NCBI RefSeq assembly: GCF_016920785.2 | Contig: NW_024609837.1 | Location: forward strand, 50,773,609-50,837,608 | Source: Ixodes scapularis | Taxonomy: Eukaryota > Arthropoda > Arachnida > Ixodida > Ixodidae | Direction of reading: 5' to 3' | DNA length: 64,000 nt | Shown: in pieces, positions 34,691 through 45,640 of the stretch | How the letters are laid out: the number at the start of each line of letters is the position of its first letter | Position numbering within the stretch: position 1 is the stretch's first letter | Notes under the pieces: generated by a model | Told to the model about the DNA's origin: nothing | What the model saw: the letters and a program-made list of their open reading frames with translations, nothing else | Databases searched by the model: none | Made by a program: the position numbers and the translations under genes

Positions 34691-36708
34691 TTCATAGCAA
34701 TGCGGCCGGTCGACTGTATGTCGGAAAGTTTGCTGCCCGTTTCCCTCCAGTACCTGCACTCCCGGCTTGAAGTCAGGCAGCACCACGCATTGGCCACACT
34801 CGCACCTAGTAAAGGAACCGTACGCCTGCGTATTCAACTCGAAGTACCCACTTCCAGCTTGACGCTTGAGCGAGCGATGTCTTCAGCCCCGAGAAGGGAC
34901 GACGGCTCAGCGACGTCCTCGTGCAATCGGCTTGCTGGTCGGGCGTGTTGTACGGGAAGAATATCAAATCTTTTGATCGGTCCAAAATTTCTCCTTCGAA
35001 GTAAGACAGAATTCGCCGGTACCGTGAACGACAGTTTTGAAGTAAAGGTCCCACGCCCGTCGTCCGCTGCCACCCGCGACTCGCGCGAAACGCGAAGTGA
35101 CGCCATGTTGAGAATTGCGCAGAGAACGCACAGAATGCTTCCGGTTGTCTGTGCAACCTTTTTTTTTTTTTTTCAATCAACGTATTTGCAGCTTTTTGGA
35201 AGCCACAAAAATCGGTTTCATATTTTTTTTTCCTATTTCTAGTATTGACTGTGTGCCTTCAATGACCCACGACTTTGATTAAATTTGGTCGTCGCGTCGA
35301 AACCCTAGAAAACGGAAAAGAGAGTGAGCGCGACTCAAACCGGCCAGTTCTTGACCGGCGGTCTTCGGGCGGAAAGAAACCGGATTTCGAGCCGCAAATT
35401 CTGTTCTGGGTAGTTCGTCGCGTACAACTAAAAACTTCGGTGAGCATAAATACCCTGTCAGTGTCCCTTTGAGACCTTTTTCTGGCCGTTACTACCTTTC
35501 ACAATTTACTACCTCAAACGCGCGATAGGTAGTCAAAAGTTAGTAAATGCAGCAGTCACTGCCCTTTTTTGTTATCGTTACTGCCTTTTTACTAGCTGTA
35601 AAGACGCGGACAAGATGGTGGTGTCTGCTACATCCCGAAGAGCGTACAGCAGTCGTACTCGAAGGTTTTCTGGTGTTAAATTAAGAAGGGCAATACCGCT
35701 TGGAGTGAAGATGCTCTTTAAAACAAAAAGAAACATCCGGCGCCACATAAAAAAAAAAAAAACCGAAAGTTTGAAGGTATAAACCCAACCTGGCCCTAAT
35801 GTAACGCAATAAAATAAATAAAACGAAGTTAACAGACAAACAACAAAAAAGGAATTTCGGGTACAAAAGTGGGTTGTTAGCAACGTCCCCAGAAATTCTT
35901 TACGTTTCTCGTTAGTGTTTGTGTACGCTTTACATTTGTTAAAATTCTTGCTAGAAAAAAAAAAAAGAAAAACGAAGGAAGTCGAGAGTTTGAGTAAATG
36001 GACCGAAAGGAAAATAAACGCAAACATTGACGAAGAGTTCAAAAGACAACATGGAAACGAAACTAGAACAGAATAAATAAAACCTCCGTTTTGAGTTGAG
36101 TACTTTGTTATTTTTATTTCCCAAAGTTCAAATCTGCTTGAACCAGAAGGCAGGATTTTGAGAAACACGATATGTAAAAAAAAGAACAAGTTTTTTTTTT
36201 TTTTGTCCACAAGTTTTGGAGGTTTGTTATTGTTCTATTTTACTTCCTCCCAGAGGAGAAGAGAAAGTGCTCACGAGTGAAGAGCTAGAGAATAATCCAA
36301 ATGATGGCGGACCGTTTGTTTCCTCGTGTTATTTCGTTTCAGTTCTACGTATCTTCCGCTCGTTGGCATTCCTGTCCTGGTCGGGCAATCCAGTCGTGCA
36401 AAATTTCCGACTGACGCAAGAAACGACATTCTAATCTATCAGAAAACAATTTAAACGATCTTTCTTTTGTTCCCTGGGAAATGTTTTACCCCAAATGGCG
36501 CGTGAGTTGTCCTGGCCTGACAAGCCATGATTTCGAAAGTTGCCTTTTCCTCGGGGATTTTGTGATACCGATGAGTGTTTTTATTTCGTTCGGAACAAAT
36601 GCACACGCATCCTTACTGGCTGAATTTCTAGCACGGAAACGTCATGCTGCGTCAAAGAAAGCCATCCTTAAATTGTACAACCATGAATATTACACGGTTG
36701 ACCTTTAT
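34691..36708. other. Non-coding stretch, no gene seen
   Basis: T-rich tracts (35160-35173, 36190-36204) and A-rich tracts (35750-35762, 35955-35966) inflate minus-strand frames, including one of 210 codons that is phenylalanine- and lysine-rich. No protein family or RNA gene is recognised. Confidence 0.5.
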
Positions 36709-37050
36709 TTAACCCTTTAATGCCCAGTATTGCTCAGGAACAACGACTGGAGAATGACTTAATCACTCCCCCCCATGTCATGTCCGCCTCAATAACTTCA
36801 GCGCCCTCTGTCGCAAGGGCGAGGATACCTGCACTTACCAGTGTAGAATCGAATTACATCTTCAAACCAGACGTGTGGTATGATGGCGTGCACCAGTGAC
36901 CTCGAAACTCCGAGAAGAAAAACAGGCGCGAATATTGCAAATCCAGTCACAAGTGTATGAAATGCGAAGTGCACCTGTGCTTCTCCCAGGACGTAACTGC
37001 TTTCAGTCACTGGACGCAAAATAATGGTGCAAATGCCCAATGTTGCTCAA
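36709..37050 (+). pseudogene. piggyBac-like transposon relic: end, transposase C-terminus
   Basis: TTAA (36709-36712) followed by CCCTTTAATGCCC has the form of a piggyBac insertion site and terminal repeat. About 150 bp in, a plus-strand reading from 36864 gives KPDVWYDGVH, a TGA stop, then NRREYCKSSHKCMKCEVHLC. The Cys/His spacing (Cys codons at 36936, 36954, 36963 and 36978, plus His) matches the cysteine-rich C-terminal finger that follows the DDE domain in piggyBac transposases. A further frame change is needed to continue to an NCF-like motif. A second copy of the end word, AATGCCCAATGTTGCTCAAG, lies at 37030. Only the tail remains and the catalytic domain is absent. Confidence 0.65.
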
Positions 37051-37379
37051 GAACAACATTTAGAAAACGGAATTAGAAAAAAAAAACAGTTTCTTTTTTT
37101 TTTTTCTTTTTAGATTATATTGTTGTTATTTTGTGTGTTCTAAAACCACGCCCGGATTTCTAGGTCTCCCATATTTCGAGTAAAGTCTTGGGCTTCTAAT
37201 AGTACGAGAGTTATATGATCCTGGTGTCCCCTCGCTGTTTTTCCGATCACCGCATCCCCTTCTTTTTGCTCCTGTCCTAATGCCAGTCACGCTCTTTCTC
37301 ACACTTTCTCTTTCCGATTCTCCACGACAAAAGCTGCAGAAACGAACATTCTAAAGATCGACTTACAACACCTAATAGA
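37051..37379. other. Non-coding stretch, no gene seen
   Basis: A/T-rich simple sequence at 37078-37110. Nothing else is supported. Confidence 0.5.
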
Positions 37380-37445
37380 ACTTATTCCAAAAGTGTGCGC
37401 CGCCTAGCTGAAGCGCCAATTATCCGAATCTGCCATTGTCCGGGA
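37380..37445 (+). repeat. Dispersed repeat family G, copy 1
   Basis: CCAAAAGTGTGCGCCGCCTAG, AATTATCCG and TCTGCCATTGTCCGG match 45311-45375 in the same order (CAAAAGTACGCGCCACCTAG, AATTACCGG, CCGCCATTGTTTGG). The leading word also occurs at 42970 and, inverted, at about 21490. Confidence 0.5.
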
Positions 37446-37454
37446 ACGCACTCA

Positions 37455-37620
37455 GGGGCGGTGTTCAGTCATGTACTCGATTTTACTCTAGGGTAAAGGT
37501 TTTGCACCTCGGAGTTAGGAAAACGACCCCGCATCTAGCATTTTTGTATCTGTTTTGTCACATGACAAGACCGCGGCCGGAGTGACTCGGATTTATTTGG
37601 GTAAGATTTGGAGCACAGCC
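37455..37620. mobile_element. MITE family E, copy 1 (~166 bp)
   Basis: The left CAGGGGCGGTGTTC region and the reverse complement of the right GGGTAAGATTTGGAGCACAGCC form a short imperfect TIR. The interior GGGTAAAGGTTTTGCACC and TGACTCGGATTTATTTGGGT match family E copy 2 at 47066. Noncoding. Confidence 0.6.
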
Positions 37621-37710
37621 AGAGTGTGCATTGGCCACGAGAGCTGTGTTCGGCGTAAATTCCGCTTGGCTAATATGAAAAAAAAAAAAAAAAGTGTCGC
37701 GTCATTGTTA

Positions 37711-37790
37711 GGCGAGGACTCGGACGCAATCACAGGCTTGGTGCCCAAGAAATGGCGATCGCCAGTCTTGCTTCGTGGGGGTTTGAAAAG
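37711..37790 (-). repeat. Dispersed repeat family F, copy 3
   Basis: Inverted relative to copies 1 and 2. The plus strand reads GGCGAGGACTCGG, GTGCCCAAGAAATGGCGATC and GGGGGTTTGAAAAG. The plus-strand frame contains VPKKWRSPVLL, the same frame that is open in the other copies. Confidence 0.65.
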
Positions 37791-37983
37791 CTGCGGTCAG
37801 CCATCACGTACATATACGACTTTCACGCGATATAATTCCAGAGGCGGTGATTCCTATACAAAATAATGCTTTCCCCGAAGTATCACGTTTAGTGGCGTAA
37901 AACTAACAGGGTGTAGGAAACGCTCACAGAAAGTAGGCCACCAGTATTGGCGAGGAGATTGAACTATTGACATTTTTCCCGAG

Positions 37984-38265
37984 GTTGCCGCCGTCTCGAA
38001 ATATCGTCACTGCCAGTATAGGCGAAACAGTGTTGCCATCGCCACGCCAATATAATATAGGATATACGGGTAACCGTCACCCATTCTCGTTTTGTCTCCC
38101 CCTTATTTTTTAAAATTATTTCCAGGTCGAAATTTTAGATAAAGGGGAGGCAAAGCAAGAATGGGTGACGGCTACGGTAATATCCTAAATGTATTCTACT
38201 GGCGTGGCGACGGCAAAACGATATTTTTCGCCCATACTGGAAGTGACGACATTCAAGATGGCGGT
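37984..38265. mobile_element. Fold-back element with ~110-bp TIRs
   Basis: The left arm (37984-38105) and the inverted right arm (38145-38265) share GCCGCC[A/G]TCT, ATCGTCACT-like, CCAGTAT, TCGCCACGCCA, AGGATAT and GTCACCCATTCT blocks in order. The two arms meet near a T-rich centre (38105-38140). A similar terminus, GCCATCTTGAATGTCGTCACTT, is seen alone at 41646. Noncoding. Confidence 0.8.
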
Positions 38266-40325
38266 GTTTGTTCTCCCCAAAGCTCCGGTTCTACCCAACA
38301 CTAGGCCTGTGGACATGATGCTTTACGCAATGTAAAAAGTGTTGACAATAACCGGAGTGACATTGGCGGGACGCGACAAGCCGGATCTCTCCCGAAAGGA
38401 GTCATCCGAGGATACCAGCTTGACCCGCGGGACCTTTGTGCTGAGCGGGTACTGGTCACATGTACGGTGCATCCTCCTCGAGCGACAGAGATCACCTGCC
38501 CCAGCCAACCGCTGACGCAGTGTTCGGCTGCGGCAGCCGAGCGCTACGTCATTGTCTTTGTTTTCACCATGGGTGTGGTTCCAAAGTTAGCCGCTTGGGG
38601 CGCAGCTGTTGAATATAATCCTCAATAGTAAAGTAATAAAAACTTTCAGCCTTTCCACTCTGGTGAAGAAGGAAGACCAGCGAAGCGGTACTATGGTAGG
38701 AATGAAGTAATGGCCGGCCGCAAGTCGGCAAGCCTGAGTGGAAAGGATCGAAAAGTTGCCGCCGTCACTCATAGATGGCGGTAGCTGTCCAGAGTTTAGT
38801 GTCATCATTTGTTTGCTAACGGACACGATACTGGGGAAAGTAGTCCTTAAAAGCTACGCTGTAAAAAAAAAAACGCCAGCGCAACTAGGAAATTGCGCCA
38901 GAAAGATCAGACCAAAACAACGGAGGTACAGTGGGTCAATTTTTTAATAATATCAAGCGAGCGTCGACCGCCGGGACGCTCAGCGCTGTGCCGCGGAAAA
39001 ATGCGGCGTCACGGGAGAGATTAAGCGCGTGCGCACAAAGCTCCTTCTGTTGCGAGCGCCGTCTGCTAGGCTATTCGGTGGGCCGCGTACAGGCCCTGTT
39101 TATTATCTGCTGGCATAGCTAACCGCCTTTAAGCAAAGATGTTAAGAGCGCTTGCTTGCGTGATACTGCTCAGGCGTGGCATAAACCGCGCGTCATCTCG
39201 AGTTTACTTTACTTTTTTTGTTCGCTTATGTGTGCGTTTACCTTTGTGAACACCAACAAAAATGAAAAATACGGTGACGCGACAAACTGAATGCAACGAT
39301 GTACTAAACTATATACCGCAGAAAACACGCCACAGAGCGCGTTTCTGTGTGCGAGTGTCCGTCCTTGTTGCGTGTGTGCGCTTACTTTCGTCCATGCACT
39401 ACGCTTCTCTGTATGCACACATATAGACCCAAATGCCAGAGAAGAAATAGCAACAAGGATAGAACATAATGTCACGTAAAACGAAAACAACAGCGACTCT
39501 GGATAAACTACAGAACAAGGGCCATCGCCGAAAAATGCACACTGCCACACGAAAAGAAATCCGTATCCTCCATCAAGCGCACCGAGCACTTTGATCCCTC
39601 TCTCCCATACAATACACCCTCTCTCCTTCCCCCCCATCTCAGTTCTCACGAAGCCAGAAAGCAGACACCTCGAGCACAAAGCCTGTCCAGAAGATGACGC
39701 GAGCAAACAACCAATGAACGTTGCAACAGCACTATGCCACTGCAACACCCCCTCCCCCTCCCTTTTTTCCTTTCCTTTTTTTCATGAAAAAATAAATAAA
39801 TTTGAGCATGAGCAAAGCTAACAGGAGGAGGAGCAAAAAAGGGGAAGTGCGAAAATAAAGCTCTTTCTCCTCGCTCACTCTTCCGTCCGCAATGTCCTAC
39901 TCGTAAATCCAGGACGCAGCCTTCCGAACCATCGGAACGTATCGACACTCCGGTCGGAAAAGAAACAAAAGCAAAAATGTTCCGCGGGTTTCTCTTCAAA
40001 ATCGATCCCGGAAGGAACGTTCGCTCTTCGTGCCTCGCTTATTATAAACGAAACTTCGAATAAAACAAACACGCGCGTGTCGCCATCTTTGGACGCAGCA
40101 TTCCTCGAGCCAGACGTTTGCAACCAGTGACGCTTCAAAAGCTAGTCTAACCACCGTCGCTAGAAAAATGCTTGGGAAGTACACTGGCAACCGTTAAAAA
40201 TGCCCAAGCAAGGCTTGACTAGCAGACGACCTGCATTTGTCAACAACAAGACGATGACGTCCAGTCGAAAGCCGACTTATTTATTCGTTCAAAATACCTC
40301 AAGGGACAAGCGGGCCGGCAGGGGC
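38266..40325. other. Non-coding stretch with one short inverted pair
   Basis: ACTTTCAGCCTTTCCACTC (about 38641-38660) is partly matched by the inverted GAGTGGAAAGGATCGAAAAGT (38733-38753), perhaps a small decayed MITE. No protein family is recognised in the overlapping frames. Confidence 0.4.
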
Positions 40326-40347
40326 GGGGGGGGGGGGGGGGGGGGGG
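40326..40347 (+). repeat. 22-nt G run
   Basis: Directly visible G homopolymer. Confidence 0.9.
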
Positions 40348-40812
40348 TGCATTTTGATAAAAATTATTTAACATAACAGAAATGAAGTTAGGACACCTAG
40401 ATCCGAAAATTGAAGAGATTACGCTACAAAAACAGCCATCTTCCCCAGAGACTGTGATGCACGGGATCGAAGGAACACAATGCAAACAGAGAAAATAAGA
40501 TAGAAAAAGAAGGGCCGAATAAATAACCGTACGCCAAAGTTCGAGCAAAAATACAGTAATGCGAAGATCGCAAGAAAATACTATACTCGGATTCACCGTA
40601 CGGATGCAACGAGTCATGTTAGCCAATCCAGCGCTCCACGCGTGACACCACATCACGCTCCGCGTTCCGCTCCGCACAACAGAAACGGAGTGCGCAGCCG
40701 TAGCGTGACCTATGCGGCGTGACGTCGGAGCCGGGTGCTGGTGTTTAAGGACCTTTTTTACGCCGGCGTCGCCCTCCTGAACCGCAAAACTTCCGGTATC
40801 AGGAAAAAGAAA
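40348..40812. other. Non-coding stretch, no gene seen
   Basis: Part of a 313-codon minus-strand frame that continues into the MITE downstream. It has no motif and crosses a G run and a VNTR, so it is regarded as spurious. Confidence 0.5.
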
Positions 40813-41305
40813 GGCTCGAGGTACACCTAAGCACTTCTTATGAGTTGTGAATGCGAAAGCAGGGATGTCGTTCTTGCGCGCGTCCTCGTGAAGTTGCCGC
40901 GCCTCGCTGACATCGACCGTGCCGCCACTCAGTCGGCGACACGGAATAAGCTGCACGAAGGGGCTGCACGAAGGGGCTGCACGAAGGGGCTGCACGAATA
41001 GGCTGCACGAATAGGCTGCACGAATAGGCTGGCGCGCGGCTGGCGCTCTCGGCTGGCGCTCTCGGCCGGCCGTGCCGACACCCGAGCGCGCGAGCCGATT
41101 CCTTTTGCCGGCGCGCGGGCACGCAGCACCATGGGATGGCGCTGATTGAAACTGACGCGCGGCAGCCTCCTTCGGCTTCATTTACTAGCCATTTTGCAGG
41201 GCTTCAAAGCTGCAATACCTCAGATCGCGGCTTCACGAATTTATATACCGTGTTGCGCGGCTGATGACGTCGGCTCGCTCCTTGGGACAGTTATGCTTTC
41301 GCATT
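40813..41305 (+). mobile_element. MITE family B, copy 3, with internal VNTR
   Basis: The left block GAGGTACACCTAAGCACTTC matches copy 1, AATGCGAAAGC sits at 40850-40860, and the right end TGCTTTCGCATT is at 41294-41305. The GACAGTTATG and GACGTCGGCTCGCTCC blocks match copy 2. This copy is the longest because it carries a 13-bp tandem array. Confidence 0.75.
40950..41027 (+). repeat. 13-bp tandem array, six copies
   Basis: Three units of GCTGCACGAAGGG followed by three of GCTGCACGAATAG, directly visible. Immediately after it, GGCTGGCGCTCTC occurs twice. On the minus strand this yields a repetitive FVQP/RAA peptide that is an artefact of the array. Confidence 0.95.
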
Positions 41306-42379
41306 AAAAAAAAAAAAGAAAGAAAACATTGCGTGGTTGTCGACACGTTGAAGAACTGGGAACTGTTCACGTTTCAGTAGCGGCCGTCACTCGTTATGCC
41401 TTTTCTACATATTTTTACTTATTCGAGGTCGTAAAGCGAAGAGTAACCGGGAAAGTTCTTATATATAGACGAACACTCTGCTCTGACGTCATGCCACTGC
41501 GGTGGCGCTGCTGCCGACACTGCGCATGCGCAGTGCCAACACCTGGTGTGGGCACTGCCAGTCGGCGTATACTCCTAATGTGAGCAAAGGACGTGTTATT
41601 ATAAACAGCACTTTGGCCTACAGACCTTTTTCCACAAGGGCGCTGCCATCTTGAATGTCGTCACTTCTGGTATGCGTTAAAACATCGTTTTGATATTTCC
41701 AAGCCGCTGGAAGGTGTTTACGAAAAATGCCTCATTGGAACACATTGTTGTTTTGCCTCACCTATATATTTTTCGCATATTCCCGATTGAAATGTTTGAT
41801 TATTTTTTAATCCCGCATCGGATACGGAACCCGAGTGATTGAGAACGACAGGAAACGCCAATAGCGGACGGAAAGCAATCAGGATGCGCAACGAGTCAGC
41901 GCAGAAATATCGCTGAAAAGCGGCGCAAAATAAGATCGGATGAATTTTGGCTAAAATCGAGCGACAAAGCGACAGAGAAAAATCAAATCGAATCGAATAC
42001 GCTTAATAATGACTTAATCAGGAACTTAAAAAAAAAAAAAAATTGTGTGTTCACTAGGTGGCGCAAGTGAGCGCCCGACTCAAAGAGAAGGGACGCATGC
42101 ATCCAATCCAACCCATCCATCCATTTCAAGAAGACTGTGTTCGGATGAAAAAGCAAAAGGAGGCAGCAAAACGGTGATAGGAGGGATATTGAACGCGAGT
42201 GGGACAGTGACGTCAAATGTCAGGTATTTTTGTAGGTTTTTCCGCAAGTGTGACAAGAGCAGAGACTCGGTTTGCCCGGGTTCCGCTTTCTACGCCGCCA
42301 ATCCACGGATCAATCTCCCTGGGGAGGGAATGAGCGTGATGGACCGCGTAGACAAACAGACCATGACAACTCGAGGACG
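41306..42379. other. Non-coding stretch with an NRF1-like palindrome and a repeat end
   Basis: Contains the 41518-41535 palindrome listed separately and a solo fold-back terminus at 41640-41675 similar to 37984-38265. An A run is at 42029-42041. No gene. Confidence 0.45.
41518..41535. promoter_or_regulatory. 18-bp perfect palindrome containing an NRF1-type site
   Basis: CACTGCGCATGCGCAGTG is an exact palindrome and contains TGCGCATGCGCA, the consensus NRF1 half-site pair. No start site or exon is recognised beside it, so function is uncertain. Confidence 0.35.
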
Positions 42380-42428
42380 GAGGGTGGGGGTGAGGGTGGG
42401 GGTGGGGGTGGGGGGTGGGGGTGGGGGG
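42380..42428 (+). repeat. GGGGGT-type tandem tract
   Basis: Repeated G4-6T units are directly visible. This is G-quadruplex-prone sequence. Confidence 0.9.
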
Positions 42429-43577
42429 CAGGAAGACGCGGGAAAATCTCCGGGGAGTAGCCACCATTAGGGACAAAGCGACGCTCCGATGGACGAGGGT
42501 AAGTAGTAAGAGGGAGGCTTTGGTTTTGCGAGTGACCACCGCTCCTGTGTCGCGGAATAAACCTTTGTCTTCGAGCGTCGATGTCAGCGAGGTTTCGTTG
42601 AGAACGAGGGTTTGTGCGGTGGATCGAAGAAGCGTCCCCGAGGGCAACATACTGGAGTCTCCACTGATGCGTGGCCAGCGACTCGAGTAATCGGCTGTTG
42701 GTAGCACACACGGGAAAGGTTCGAGCGCCCTTCAAAGGAATCCGCAGGCTGGCGGCTGTAGTTCGTTAGAAGGAAATATTGGAAGACTACAGTTTAAATG
42801 GAAGAAACTACGATGAGGAACGAAGGAATCCGGTCGATATTTATGTATTTTTCGCTTATCACTTCTAGCTGTATTACTGAAAAACGTATTTCGTAAATTG
42901 AGGCCAAGTGCATTTTCTAAAATACTCCTGGTATGAAGTTTGCTATGGAGGTAGAATATGTTTACCGAACTGTCGTTTCATACCCCCTTTTCAAAAGCGT
43001 GCGTTCTTCGGTGGCTGCTGCGTCGATTCTCTGAGAATGCCATATTTTGGGCTTGCACTATGAATCAGCGTTCGGCACGAGCCGGATCCAATCAAACGCT
43101 TTACGCAGGAAGAAGTGCAGATTTTTAAAATTATAGATCAATCTACGTTCAAGACCAAAGAAGACACACGTGTAATACCACTTTATTTGCGTACCTACCG
43201 CGCTAACCGAGGCCCTCACCCACGTCAGCCACTGCTCCTAGAACTCCCGTGCAAAGCGGTGAAGCTCCACGCGCGTGCGCTGGCGAGAAGGAGGCACGGA
43301 GGCATGCGGCATACACGATAATCGAGTGATCTCATCGGGAGTACAAGACCCTGATTCTGTCTTATCGCAGTAGCCGCCATCTTTCGCAATGTTTTCTAGC
43401 GACTTTTAGCTCCCGACGTCGCCTACGTCCTCTCGACATTTAGACAATGTCGGCGATCAACCCGCCAGCGCATCAACCGGACTGCGAGGCTGACGAGCCA
43501 TCTCAATGCTACGTTTCACCTCAAGGTAAAGCGCAGCTGATGCTCCGATGGGACTAACCAAACAGCGTGAAAGCACG
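42429..43577. other. Non-coding stretch, no gene seen
   Basis: A family G-like word CCCTTTTCAAAAGCGTGCG occurs at about 42967-42985. No gene. Confidence 0.45.
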
Positions 43578-43815
43578 ACATCGTGGCAATGAAGAAACCA
43601 AGTGCAGAGAGAACAAATCAAGATCAGATATCATGGCAATAAACAAATCAAGTGCAGAAAGAACAAATCAAGATCAAACATCATGGCAAATGAACTAATT
43701 AAGTCCAGAAAAAAAAAATCATGACCAGACATCATGGCAAATGAACTAATCAAGTACGGAGAGAACAAATCAAGATCAGACATCATGGCAAATGAACAAA
43801 TAAGTGTAGAGAGTG
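43578..43815 (+). repeat. 51-bp minisatellite, ~4.6 copies
   Basis: Successive units start ACATCATGGCAAATGAACTA and end ACAAATCAAGATCAG, with period 51 and modest divergence. There is no spacer/repeat alternation, so it is not a CRISPR array. Confidence 0.93.
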
Positions 43816-45310
43816 TCCCGTGACTTTTCGAGTTTTGTATTTGTAATTTGAGATGAAACGAACTATACGGTGAGATAGAGTCTCTGTAAAGCCCATATCC
43901 TGTACCATTTTACGTTCTCCTTACTTCTTTAAATATCCACATCGACCATTGATTACATTTTTTGTTGCTTCGCTTCAGTTTCGTTTAACGCAGGTGTGGC
44001 GCAACTCTTGGCAAAAATGTCACTTCGAAGCTAGATGCAGCAGACTTTCGTTCATGAAGCGAATTGGCGCAAAACGCGCAGCACTTCCATCACTGCGGCT
44101 GAAAAAAAATCGAAAAGCTTTACTGCATGCGTTTTTTTTTTTTTTTAAAGGTTTGTTGCAAGAACGGTTCCCAAACTGGGCTTGCACATTCAATCGTTGG
44201 TAATGCCAGTGATTTAAACGCAGTTAATTTGAGCTCTGGACCGGCAAATTCCAACTTCTAAGTGTACAACCTTATTTCAGCACTTTACTGGATAAATTTC
44301 ATGGGCTGCAATCCAGTTGAAATCCGATTTAAAAAAAAAAAGGTATTTGTACTCGCGTACACAAGTAAAAGGCATCGCCCTAACACTGCAGGTGAACTGT
44401 GCTGGAACATTTTGTTTTTGTGCTTTATGTTCATGTATACAGTCTTGTTTTTGTTCATTTCTATTTGGCATTCGTCACACTAGCTTGTCAATTTCTGTAA
44501 AAGCTCCTTCGAAGTCTTCTGATCAACGGGTGTTTCTATATTTATGAATATTAATTGTATCATTGGCAAAATGTTGCATTTTAAAACCAGCTTGAAAACC
44601 TCGGATCATGTCACTGATATATATGGGATAATAATAATTATAATAATATTTATTTTGAATAATATTATTATTTTGATGTATAGCAGCGGCCCAAGGAAAG
44701 ACCCCAGAGGCCCACTTGATATACCGGATAAGTTGTAAGACATTGTACTACTCAACTGCACGAACAGCTCACTGCCAACCAGATAAGCTTCGAGCCAGGT
44801 CAGAATTACAACGTAGCTTTATTAAACAGCGTGAACCCGACGTAAGCGCCCCCGGAAGTGCCCTCCGACATTACAAGTCAGGACAACTGCAGACGAAACA
44901 ATAACGAGACATGCCGCATTCCTCTCCTTCCTCCTTCCTCCCTCGACCCCGCTCCGAACAAAGGCCGAAGAAAAGAAATGGAAAAACAAAAATGCCCCAA
45001 CGCCGTTCCCGGTATCGACCAGGCGGAACGGGGATTCCAAGGCGTCCATTCCAGCGTGTACCAATAATACGCCGCGAGCAAACTTGCGCGAAACAATGGA
45101 GATAAAGAACACGACGAAGCGGAAACCAACAATGCGCCGAGCGACTTCGGAGAATCTGAGGGATCCGCGTCGACGACAGGCGCCCGGGATTCGATCTCTA
45201 TATAGGACGCGTCGCTGTAATTCCGCCCCTTTTTTGTGCACGTATTCTCGCACCGAAGATGCAATCGAGGATGAATATCCGCGTACGAAGTTAACGGCAG
45301 CATATAGCGT
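43816..45310. other. Non-coding stretch, no gene seen
   Basis: A T run lies at 44133-44146 and an (ATT/AAT)-rich tract at 44629-44672. The minus-strand frames at 44822-45316 have no motif. Confidence 0.5.
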
Positions 45311-45375
45311 TTTCAAAAGTACGCGCCACCTAGGAGCTGAAACGTTAATTACCGGAGTCCGCCATTGTTTGGCCG
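45311..45375 (+). repeat. Dispersed repeat family G, copy 2
   Basis: Matches 37380-37445 block for block (see that entry). Confidence 0.5.
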
Positions 45376-45479
45376 CATACTCTCGGTCACAATAAAGGTT
45401 GTTTCGTACGGCACCGCTTTCTTACATTTCGTTATGTACGAGAGTTTACGTCTCTCTGTTTACGCCGCAAGGCACCATT

Positions 45480-45640
45480 CCGGTTATAACGAAGTGGGTT
45501 ATAACGAAATCGCGACTACAGCCAAGCGATCACGATTTCCAATTTCCTTTTGCACTTCGTTTTAACCGAAGTCGGTTATAACAAAATAATGGATATATCA
45601 ACGTGATTTCCTATTCCCGTTGACTTCGTTATAACAGGTT
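45480..45640 (+). repeat. Cluster of TTATAACGAA words
   Basis: GGTTATAACGAAGT, GGTTATAACGAAAT, CGTTTTAACCGAAGT, CGGTTATAACAAAAT and, inverted, GACTTCGTTATAACAGG occur within 160 bp. Clustered subterminal words of this kind are typical of DNA-transposon ends, but no boundaries were found. Confidence 0.5.

Noticed and set aside
35578..36210. 210-codon minus-strand frame
   Set aside because: Phe/Lys-rich translation of A/T homopolymer-rich DNA with no motif.
40240..41181. 313-codon minus-strand open frame
   Set aside because: It crosses a G homopolymer, a 13-bp VNTR and a MITE, is repetitive where it crosses the VNTR, and has no domain.
43578..43815. Possible CRISPR array
   Set aside because: Units are contiguous 51-bp tandem repeats with no unique spacers, in a eukaryotic context.
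44262..44760. Possible LINE coding remnant near the AT-rich tract
   Set aside because: No reverse-transcriptase or endonuclease motif could be read in any frame.
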